Source of the DNA: Acidobacteriota bacterium
GTDB lineage: Bacteria; Acidobacteriota; Vicinamibacteria; Vicinamibacterales; UBA2999
Length of the DNA stretch: 6,499 bases
Assembly (NCBI GenBank): GCA_013813075.1
Contig: JACCSI010000082.1
Coordinates: 1-6,499 of the forward strand
Reading direction: 5' to 3'
In this document: one piece after another, positions 1 to 6,499 of the stretch
Layout: each line of letters opens with the position of its first letter
Position numbering within the stretch: position 1 is the stretch's first letter
Made by a program: the position numbers and the translations under genes
Notes under the pieces: model-generated
The model's database searches: none
Told to the model about the DNA's origin: nothing
Seen by the model: the letters and a program-made list of their open reading frames with translations, nothing else

Positions 1-1729
1 TACGAAGACCGTGCATGATGAGTGCCGCATAGCCGATGGCGCCGAGAAGGCCCAGGGCGGTGCCGACACTTGCCAGAACGGTCGCTTCCGCCAGCAGCAC
101 GTTGCGCACATCGCGTATGCGGTAGCCGACCGCGAGAAGCAATCCAAGCTCTTTGGCGCGCTGTTCGACGCCCAGCGCAAAGAACATCCCCGCCAGCAGC
201 AGCGCGGAGAAGACGAGGAAGAAACTGAAGTAGATGAAGTACTCGCCAAAGTCGGTGGTCCCGGCTGCTGCTGCCAGCGCCTCGTCGCGAACATGACGCA
301 CCGTCAACACGGAACTCACGTCGGTGACGGGCGGCCAGTTGGCGAGATACGACGTGCGCAGCGATGACAACGAGCCAAACGCGCTCGGCCAGAGGCTTTG
401 ACCCACCTCGAGCGGGATGAAGGCTTTCGGTGCGGCGCGCCACCTGTCCCAGTACTCCTCGTCTTTCTTGCGGACCTTGCTCATGTCCACCGGAAATGGC
501 GGGTCCCAGGAGGTGACATTACCCGCATCGGTGATGCCAGGGTATTCGGGGGTCAAGGTCGCGTCGCCGCCCGGTCCCTTCATCGACACGACACCGGCAA
601 ACGTGAACGCGGTTGTGCGGGAGCGAAGCCCATCTTGGTCGGACCACAAGAAGTAGTCGACCTCCACGCGATCGCCTGGCGTCACACCAAGATCGTCCGC
701 CGCCCATTCATTCAGGCTGATTGGTGGGAGTGTCGCGTCCGTCGGCTCGAACGAACGACCCGGCTGCGCTGGCAGGCTGGTCGCCGCAATCAGCGAATAG
801 GGAATTTCTCGGCCGTTGGCGCGAATCGCATTGGCCAGGTAGGTGAGGGCACCGGTCGGCGCACCTCCCTGGTCTCGCGCACGGGCGGCGGCCGCTTGCG
901 CCATCGTGTCTGGAAGCAGGCCGGTGCGGCTTTCCAGAATCGACACCGTGCCGCTGGCGTCAGTGCGCACCTTGAGGCCAATGTCCTCGAGCTCTGCGGC
1001 GGCCCCGACCGCCGCCTGGACATCCGCAATCGCATCCCTTACCGGCGGCGCCATCCGCACCAGCAGAACATTGGCGCTGCCGATGATCCCGAGGTCCTGC
1101 TGCAGACGGGAGAGCGGAACGAAGAGCGACAACGCCGGGCCTTGCGCCGGCAGCAAGGAGAACTCGCCCAGGTCAGCCCGTTCAACCACACGCGCGATGG
1201 TCAGTCGCACGCGCTGGCTCGCGTCATCCCGCCGGCCCTGGAGATTGCTGAGCGGAACATCCGTGGGCTTGGCGACACGCAGCAGGATGTTGTCGCCTGG
1301 TGCGGCGCCGAGCTCGGCAGCCAGTCCGGGGCTGACCCACGCCTCACGTCCGGCCGGGGCGCCGGCGGCGCGACCGTGAAAGGCAAAAAAGCGATCGTCG
1401 ATGCCAAACACCTGTACCCGCGTCGCCGTGCGACGGCTGTCGTCGTGCGTGACTGCGGCAGGGACCGCCAGGAGCGGGACGACCGCGGCAATTTCCGGCG
1501 AGCGCACCTCCTCGGCAAGCGCCGCGCGAAAGAAGCCGGTTGACGACACCACGAGCTCGGTGTGTCCAAGCCGCGCCAGCGCCAGGTCGCGCAGGCTGGC
1601 GCGCACCGAGGCCCCTACCAGCAACGCGCCCGCCAACACGGCGACCGCCACGGCGACGCCGGCGACGACGAGGGCATGGAGCCCGCGGTAGTGCGTGAGA
1701 CCGGCCATCGAGAGCGCGCGCAGCGACAT
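1..1729 (-). CDS. MacB/FtsX-family ABC transporter permease with a very large extracytoplasmic region (C-terminus cut by window edge)
   Basis: This is an open minus-strand frame of 576 codons from ATG at 1729-1727, with no stop before the window edge, so the C-terminus is missing. A hydrophobic segment at about residues 18-40 follows a short cytoplasmic N-terminus. About 450 mostly soluble residues come next, then a second membrane segment (about 497-520). The stretch EQRAKELGLLLAVGYRIRDV (522-541) is the FtsX-domain signature loop, and a third hydrophobic segment follows (about 545-572). Typical MacB periplasmic domains are about 200 residues, so this one is roughly double; two similar LG-x-x-PGD motifs (around 140-146 and 347-353) suggest two related modules. 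It starts one base after the ATPase stop (TGA-T-ATG) without a clear Shine-Dalgarno, so translation is probably coupled. Such permeases usually work as mechanotransmission or lipid/lipoprotein-extrusion transporters; the substrate here is unknown. The family call is firm, the role is not. Confidence 0.88.
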   Translation of the reverse strand, partial: MSLRALSMAGLTHYRGLHALVVAGVAVAVAVLAGALLVGASVRASLRDLALARLGHTELVVSSTGFFRAALAEEVRSPEIAAVVPLLAVPAAVTHDDSRRTATRVQVFGIDDRFFAFHGRAAGAPAGREAWVSPGLAAELGAAPGDNILLRVAKPTDVPLSNLQGRRDDASQRVRLTIARVVERADLGEFSLLPAQGPALSLFVPLSRLQQDLGIIGSANVLLVRMAPPVRDAIADVQAAVGAAAELEDIGLKVRTDASGTVSILESRTGLLPDTMAQAAAARARDQGGAPTGALTYLANAIRANGREIPYSLIAATSLPAQPGRSFEPTDATLPPISLNEWAADDLGVTPGDRVEVDYFLWSDQDGLRSRTTAFTFAGVVSMKGPGGDATLTPEYPGITDAGNVTSWDPPFPVDMSKVRKKDEEYWDRWRAAPKAFIPLEVGQSLWPSAFGSLSSLRTSYLANWPPVTDVSSVLTVRHVRDEALAAAAGTTDFGEYFIYFSFFLVFSALLLAGMFFALGVEQRAKELGLLLAVGYRIRDVRNVLLAEATVLASVGTALGLLGAIGYAALIMHGLR

Positions 1730-1730
1730 A

Positions 1731-2432
1731 TCAGTGTGGCTCGATGTCCGGGGGTGTTGGCGAGGCGTGGCCTGTGGACAAACGTCCGCGCACGATGTGC
1801 CAGCGTTTGTGGAAGCGCTTCGCCAGCGCGTCGCTGTGCGTGACCACCAGCAAGACCGTTTGTTGCTCGTGGTGCAGCGCCAGCAGCAGTTCGGCAACCC
1901 GGTCGGCCGAGTCCGCGTCGAGATTGCCCGTCGGTTCGTCGCACAACAGGAGGTGCGGCTGACGAATCATCGCGCGGGCGATTGCCACGCGCTGCTTTTC
2001 GCCGCCTGACAAGGCCGCCGGGCGGTGATCGAGACGACTCCCAAGCCCGACGTGTTCGAGCAATGTCCTGGCGCGTTCGGGCGCTGCCGCATCGACCTCG
2101 CCGACCAGAGTCGGCACCAACACGTTCTCGAGCACGGTGCACTGCGGCAGCAGACAGTGGTCCTGAAACACGAAGCCGACTTTCGCATTGCGGAAGGCGG
2201 CGAGCGCTGCCGGCGTCATTGCATAGGGATTCTGAACGCCCAGGCGCACCACGCCGCTGGTTGGCGGCTCGAGGCCGCCGACGACGTACAGCAGGGAACT
2301 TTTCCCCGACCCGGACGGCCCCATGATGGCGGCCGAGTCGCCGCGGCCGAGCGAAAACGACACATCGTTCAGAACGGTGAGCGGGCCGGAGGGGGACTCG
2401 TAGGTCTTGGTCAGGTGCTGGGCGTCTAGCAC
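1731..2432 (-). CDS. ABC transporter ATP-binding protein, LolD/MacB type
   Basis: This 233-residue protein is a complete nucleotide-binding subunit that should power the adjacent permease at the cytoplasmic face of the membrane. All ATPase motifs are present in order: Walker A GPSGSGKS (38-45), Q-loop Gln90 in VFQDHCLLP, signature LSGGEKQRVAIARA (141-154), Walker B LLLCDEP with Asp165 and Glu166, D-loop GNLD (169-172) and H-loop His199. The LSGGEKQRVAIARA and DEPTGNLD wording and the short length are typical of the LolD/MacB/FtsE group (lipoprotein release, macrolide or peptide extrusion, mechanotransmission) rather than of importers. The start is GTG at 2432, inside the last codons of the glycosyltransferase gene, with a GAGG Shine-Dalgarno 4 nt upstream. 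Starting there puts the first beta strand (LDAQHLTKTY) at the usual position. The catalytic residues are all intact, so the protein is probably active. The transported compound is not evident. Confidence 0.96.
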   Translation of the reverse strand: MLDAQHLTKTYESPSGPLTVLNDVSFSLGRGDSAAIMGPSGSGKSSLLYVVGGLEPPTSGVVRLGVQNPYAMTPAALAAFRNAKVGFVFQDHCLLPQCTVLENVLVPTLVGEVDAAAPERARTLLEHVGLGSRLDHRPAALSGGEKQRVAIARAMIRQPHLLLCDEPTGNLDADSADRVAELLLALHHEQQTVLLVVTHSDALAKRFHKRWHIVRGRLSTGHASPTPPDIEPH

Positions 2433-3715
2433 GAGACCTCACCGTAAACCTGAAGCATGGCGTCAGTCATCTGGCTGATCGTGTAGGCGTTGCGCACACC
2501 GGCTGCGCCCTGCGCACCGAGTTGTGCCGCGCCCGTGGGGTCGTTCCAGACTGCCATCAGCCCGTCGGCCACATCGGCGGGGCGCTCCGACGCCGATAAC
2601 AGGCCGCCGCCAGTGCGTTGCAGGATCTCCGGGAAGGCGCCGTGATTGGGTTGCACCACCGGTACGCCGGAGGCCATCGCCTCGAGAAGATACAGGCCCT
2701 TCGGTTCGTGGTAGCCGCTCGGCACCGAGAGCACATCAAGCGATCGCAGGAAGCGCGCCTTGCTGTCGCGGTCGACGGTTCCGGCGTAGTGGAACTCGCC
2801 TGCTAATCCCCACGTCGCGAGCGTGCGCTCGATGCCCTCGAGATACGAACGCTGACCTGGGCCGATGTAACCCGCAGCCACCAGCCGCGACGGCGGCAGT
2901 CCCCGCTCCTGTCGCATGAGGCGATACGCCTCGGCCAGATTGTGCAAGCCTTTTTCCGGCGCCACCCGTGCGAAGTACCCCACCGTGAACGGCGCGCGCG
3001 CCAGCGGTGCCCGCGATTCGAAGTCGTTCACGTTGACACCCAGCGGCACCGTGCGCAGTTTGTCCCGGGGAATTCGCAGGTAGTCGGCCATGTAGCTGGT
3101 GTAGTACTCACTCACCGACACAAACAGATCGACGTCGCGGACCTGCTGTCGAATCAACTCGAGGGCCTGCGCCTTGTACGGCTCGGTGAGGCCCTCCAGA
3201 AACAGGTCATCGCCCTGCAGTGTCACCACGACGGGGCGTTGCAGGGCCCGCTTGATCGGCGCGGCCAGTGCAATCAGCATCGAGTTCGGCAGGTTCACGA
3301 CATCCGGTCGTGGCTCACCCGTGAGCCAGTGCACCAGCTTTTGGACTTCCTTGCGCTGCAACCCGCTTTCGCCCCGCAATGTCGACACTGTCAGCGCGCC
3401 GAGCAGACGCGGATCCACCCCGATGGCCCCGTTCGTGAACTTCCTGATCACGGCCGGCGAGTCCCAGAGCTTGTCGAGCAGCCACGGCGTGTGCCGAAAA
3501 ATGGCGAGATGCTGCTGCAGGTAGACGCTGATGCCGCCGAAGAACACCGGTCTGCCGGCGCTCATATTCGGTTCGTCAGAGAGGGTCGGAGTGTAGACCG
3601 GCAGCAGCGTCACGACATGACCGCGCGCGATGAGCTCCGCCGCCAGCGCGTTATCGCGCAGGCAGCTGCCGCAAAACATGTCTGCCGCGCCAGCGGTAAT
3701 GGACAGAACGTTCAT
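2426..3715 (-). CDS. GT4-type glycosyltransferase (glycogen-synthase-like GT-B fold)
   Basis: This 429-residue retaining-type GT-B glycosyltransferase should transfer a sugar from a nucleotide-sugar donor. The C-terminal donor domain is clear: GYFARVAPEKGLHNL (246-260) supplies the basic residues Arg250 and Lys255 expected to contact the donor phosphates. Then come VPSGYHEPKG and the EX7E motif, Glu337 and Glu345, followed by MASGVPVVQPNHGAFPEI (347-364). The N-terminal acceptor domain opens with LSITAGAADMFCGSCLRDNA, including a CxxC pair (Cys15, Cys18), then GHVVTLLPVYTPT and FFGGISVYL (58-66), a layout like glycogen synthases. No signal peptide or membrane segment is seen, so it is likely cytosolic or membrane-peripheral. 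ATG at 3715 is the only usable start: the frame meets TGA at 3743-3745 with no other ATG, GTG or TTG between, and there is no clear Shine-Dalgarno. It is separated by 94 bp from the upstream reductase and overlaps the ATPase gene by 7 nt. Its sugar and acceptor are unknown. Confidence 0.93.
   Translation of the reverse strand: MNVLSITAGAADMFCGSCLRDNALAAELIARGHVVTLLPVYTPTLSDEPNMSAGRPVFFGGISVYLQQHLAIFRHTPWLLDKLWDSPAVIRKFTNGAIGVDPRLLGALTVSTLRGESGLQRKEVQKLVHWLTGEPRPDVVNLPNSMLIALAAPIKRALQRPVVVTLQGDDLFLEGLTEPYKAQALELIRQQVRDVDLFVSVSEYYTSYMADYLRIPRDKLRTVPLGVNVNDFESRAPLARAPFTVGYFARVAPEKGLHNLAEAYRLMRQERGLPPSRLVAAGYIGPGQRSYLEGIERTLATWGLAGEFHYAGTVDRDSKARFLRSLDVLSVPSGYHEPKGLYLLEAMASGVPVVQPNHGAFPEILQRTGGGLLSASERPADVADGLMAVWNDPTGAAQLGAQGAAGVRNAYTISQMTDAMLQVYGEVSC
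2437..2443 (-). promoter_or_regulatory. Ribosome binding site for the ABC ATPase, inside the glycosyltransferase gene
   Basis: On the minus strand GGTGAGG ends 4 nt before the GTG at 2432-2430. It lies within the last codons of the upstream glycosyltransferase. It supports GTG as the real start and a 7-nt overlap of the two genes, which points to coupled translation. Confidence 0.6.
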
Positions 3716-3729
3716 GACAATGCAAACGC

Positions 3730-3802
3730 GAACGTTCTGACGTCACACGTCGAGTGGAGCGGTCCGCAGTTGCGCCGCTTGCTTCGTTGGACGTCGAACG
3801 TT
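3730..3802. repeat. ACGT-rich imperfect inverted repeat in the gap before the glycosyltransferase
   Basis: The 94-bp gap between the reductase stop and the glycosyltransferase start carries five ACGT tetramers within 70 bp. GAACGTTCTGACGTC (3730-3744) and GACGTCGAACGTT (3790-3802) are inverted copies of each other apart from one inserted base. A perfect 8-bp palindrome, TGACGTCA, lies at 3738-3745. The 45-nt loop and absence of a T-tract argue against a simple intrinsic terminator. It may be a regulator site controlling the downstream half of the operon, or a decayed copy of a dispersed intergenic repeat; the sequence alone does not decide. Confidence 0.55.
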
Positions 3803-3809
3803 GACCTGC

Positions 3810-5249
3810 TCATGCGAGTCGCTGAATCGAGCGGCGGGCGTACAAATGGTCGAACAAGTTGCCCTCGTGCGGCTGATCCCAGCCGATCTGGGTCGTCGCG
3901 ATCGGGCCGAGGTTGAGGCGATCGACATGCGGGGACGCGACGAACCGCTCCTGGAACACTGGATCGGCCGACACGCAGGTGACCACGAGCGAGGGCCCAA
4001 GCCCCGACGGCAGCTGCGACGGCGGCACTTGAACGACGCTGGCGTACGGGAACAGGTATTCCCGGTTCGCCAGCGGATGAGCGGGGTCGCACCGAATGAC
4101 GGTCGGCAACAGATACGTGCCGCCATACACCGTGACGACACGGTCCGTGCCGCGCACGTCGGCTGAGACGTCACGTGCCGGCGCCCGGTCGTCTCCGCCG
4201 CCGAGATCCTGATCAATCGCCGCAGCGATGCGCTGTGCAATCGCGGCATCTGCAAACGGGGCGAGCACGGCATCGGGGTCTTCGGACGGTCGCGGCATGA
4301 TCGTCACGAGCCGCTCGGCGAGCGCTTGCGCAATCTTGTCGGCGTGCCGGGTCACCCACACGCCGGACGCGTTGACGCACGAGCGGCCACCGTTGTTCGA
4401 GATCGATTCGACCATCAGGTCGAGGTAGTTCTCCCAGTCGTCCGCGAGGTCAGGCCCGATCACGATTTTGCTGAAGCCCGGACCGTGTACCTCGACACGC
4501 GGATCCGCCTTCCATCGGCGGGTCGACCCGACGTCGCCAAACACCATGCCGCGCCCGGTCGCGCGCAAGATCTCGTTACCGCCGGCATGGTCGGCTGGAT
4601 AGTAACCAAACACGTCGTGTGGCAGACCGGCCTTGACCCAGGCGTGGATCATGCGCAACGGCGTCCACGGCTCCGCGCTGCCGGGCTTCAGCACCAGCGG
4701 CATCTTCAACACCGTGGCCGGCGCCCACAACGCGTGCACTCCTGGAGAATTGCTGGGCAGCACAACGCCCAGCGAGTCAGTGCGTGGGAAGAAACTGAGC
4801 ATCTGCCCGTCGCTCTCGCCGACTCCTTCGTCGAGCAGCGACAGGTCGAGGCCGCGAGTCAGCCCCTGCAGCACCTGCGCGACATGACTGAGCACGCCGT
4901 GCACCTTCATCATGTTGCGCCGCACGTTCGACCAGGGCATGCCGGTGGTGGCCGACACCTGCTCGATGTAATCCTGCGGCGTTTGCACCTCACTCGACGA
5001 CGGGTCGAGCGGCAGCGCGTCACGCAGAAAATGTTCGGCGGCCGCCTGCGACATGCGCACCAGTTCAGCCACCGGGATGCGCGCCAGGGTGGTGCGAATT
5101 TCGGCTTGGCGGCGCATGTCGCGGCGGATGAGCCCGGGGTTGGCCAGGCTCATTTCCACGAACGGCTCGCGCGTGCGGAAGTGCGGGACAATCGAGCGGT
5201 CAACGCTTCTGTACGGTGTGCCCCAACGAAGGATCGGAATATGGCGCAT
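3810..5249 (-). CDS. LuxC/EhpG-like acyl (carboxylate) reductase, aldehyde dehydrogenase superfamily
   Basis: This 479-residue aldehyde-dehydrogenase-fold protein probably reduces an activated acyl or aryl group to the aldehyde with NAD(P)H. Landmarks run in order: LPSNSPG with Asn167 (the oxyanion-hole Asn in this fold), LVLKPGSAEPWTPL with Lys188 for cofactor binding, FGDVGSTRRW (237-246) at the place of the FTGS loop, the nucleophile Cys291 in SNNGGRSCVNASG, and Glu397-x-x-Phe400-Pro401 in place of the usual E-x-F-G-P. The ELGG motif carrying the general-base Glu of hydrolytic aldehyde dehydrogenases is absent; HGPGFSKIVIG (255-265) stands there. Acylating reductases such as LuxC also lack that Glu, which favours acyl reduction over aldehyde oxidation. 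The N-terminus, starting IPILRWGTPY, fits the start chosen. GGAAGGGG lies 9 nt upstream, and the ATG comes one base after the stop of the adenylating-enzyme gene, so the two should be made together. A stand-alone aldehyde dehydrogenase is the main alternative. Confidence 0.85.
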   Translation of the reverse strand: MRHIPILRWGTPYRSVDRSIVPHFRTREPFVEMSLANPGLIRRDMRRQAEIRTTLARIPVAELVRMSQAAAEHFLRDALPLDPSSSEVQTPQDYIEQVSATTGMPWSNVRRNMMKVHGVLSHVAQVLQGLTRGLDLSLLDEGVGESDGQMLSFFPRTDSLGVVLPSNSPGVHALWAPATVLKMPLVLKPGSAEPWTPLRMIHAWVKAGLPHDVFGYYPADHAGGNEILRATGRGMVFGDVGSTRRWKADPRVEVHGPGFSKIVIGPDLADDWENYLDLMVESISNNGGRSCVNASGVWVTRHADKIAQALAERLVTIMPRPSEDPDAVLAPFADAAIAQRIAAAIDQDLGGGDDRAPARDVSADVRGTDRVVTVYGGTYLLPTVIRCDPAHPLANREYLFPYASVVQVPPSQLPSGLGPSLVVTCVSADPVFQERFVASPHVDRLNLGPIATTQIGWDQPHEGNLFDHLYARRSIQRLA

Positions 5250-5250
5250 C

Positions 5251-6339
<1,089 letters not shown>

Positions 6340-6345
6340 CCTTAA

Positions 6346-6375
6346 ATTCTAGGTGGCAGAGTGCCACGGTGCCAA
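6346..6375 (-). promoter_or_regulatory. Sigma70-like promoter for the operon, probably giving a leaderless mRNA
   Basis: On the minus strand TTGGCA (6375-6370) and TAGAAT (6351-6346) each match the -35 and -10 consensus at 5 of 6 positions, with an 18-nt spacer. The -10 box ends 6 nt before the ATG at 6339, so transcription would begin at or next to the start codon. This agrees with the lack of a properly spaced Shine-Dalgarno for the first gene. It is a prediction from sequence only. Confidence 0.5.
6353..6367. promoter_or_regulatory. 15-bp palindrome between -35 and -10, operator-like
   Basis: GTGGCA-GAG-TGCCAC is a perfect 6-bp inverted repeat with a 3-bp centre. It lies wholly inside the 18-nt spacer of the predicted promoter. 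Regulators of the MerR type bind there, and ordinary repressors can too. It also shares units with the octamer repeat beside it, so it could be part of a repeat rather than an operator. Confidence 0.4.
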
Positions 6376-6384
6376 GTTGCCAGA
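6361..6384. repeat. Three tandem imperfect octamers
   Basis: GTGCCACG, GTGCCAAG and TTGCCAGA follow one another without gaps and share the core TGCCA. They overlap the right arm of the palindrome and the -35 box. They may be a short remnant of a dispersed TGGCA-type intergenic repeat, or multiple contacts for a regulator. Confidence 0.45.
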
Positions 6385-6499
6385 GCCCGCGGTAGCTGAC
6401 GCCCAACCCTGACCTCAGGGCCTAACGCCTTACTGCCGCAGGCGCACGCCCGCGAGCTGACCGAGTCGCTCGCCGCGATCGTGTCGCGCAGCACACCGG
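6385..6499. other. Right-edge stretch with no supportable gene
   Basis: I see no complete gene here. A plus-strand frame from about 6401 to the edge has a very high third-position GC content, but no ATG, GTG or TTG start and a TGA just before it. Two minus-strand frames enter from the edge: one ends with TAA at 6430-6432, and the other runs to TAA at 6342-6344, two bases before the first operon ATG. Either could be the last residues of an upstream gene. The second would place that gene over the predicted promoter, and its third-position GC bias fades to the left of about 6428. More sequence to the right is needed to decide. Confidence 0.3.

Noticed and set aside
398..1543. Plus-strand open frame of 381 codons
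   Set aside because: It is antisense to the permease, whose frame stays open for 576 codons and has membrane segments and an FtsX signature. The plus-strand product is Arg-rich and featureless.
3730..3802. Rho-independent terminator after the reductase gene
   Set aside because: The inverted arms are 45 nt apart, not especially GC-rich, and no T-run follows on the minus strand.
2942..3916. Plus-strand open frame of 324 codons
   Set aside because: It runs antisense through the glycosyltransferase, the intergenic repeat and the end of the reductase gene. Its His/Gln/Arg-rich composition shows no domain.
6350..6384. Possible sigma54 (-24/-12) promoter suggested by repeated TGGCAC on the minus strand
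   Set aside because: None of the TGGCA copies has a GC dinucleotide at the required distance after GG, so the -24/-12 pattern is not met.
6401..6499. Start of a divergent plus-strand gene at the right edge
   Set aside because: The frame has coding-like third-position GC but no ATG, GTG or TTG start after the upstream TGA, and is only about 30 codons long within the window.

Overview
The window is a GC-rich bacterial segment in which every supported gene lies on the minus strand. Read right to left it looks like one operon of five genes, the last cut by the left edge. It holds no tRNA, rRNA, transposase or CRISPR array. The strong GC bias at third codon positions, and the style of the glycosyltransferase and FtsX-type permease, remind me most of Acidobacteriota (for example Vicinamibacteria-like soil lineages). 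Planctomycetota, Gemmatimonadota or myxobacteria cannot be excluded, and no marker gene settles this.

Layout in transcription order. At 6340-6384 there is a short upstream region with a sigma70-like promoter (TTGGCA, 18 nt, TAGAAT). It sits so close to the first ATG that the transcript would be leaderless, and a 15-bp palindrome fills its spacer. Next comes an ANL-superfamily acyl/aryl-adenylating enzyme of the short LuxE/EhpF type (6339-5251). One base later is an aldehyde-dehydrogenase-fold reductase of the LuxC/EhpG type (5249-3810). After a 94-bp gap rich in ACGT palindromes comes a GT4-type glycosyltransferase (3715-2426). Its end overlaps by 7 nt the GTG start of a LolD/MacB-type ABC ATPase (2432-1731). 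One base after that begins a large MacB/FtsX-family permease (1729 to beyond position 1), visible for 576 residues and still open at the edge.

How the genes may work together (inference). The first pair has the parts of a two-component carboxylic acid reductase: an ATP-dependent enzyme activates a carboxylate as an acyl-AMP, or passes it to an enzyme thioester, and the partner reduces it to an aldehyde with NAD(P)H. No luciferase genes (luxA/luxB) or phenazine core genes are in view, so the aldehyde is probably a building block. The glycosyltransferase and the ABC transporter next door suggest glycosylation of a lipid- or aryl-derived product and its extraction from, or export across, the cytoplasmic membrane. 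The substrate, sugar and product cannot be read from the sequence. This linked reductase, glycosyltransferase and MacB-like transporter set is the most interesting content of the window.
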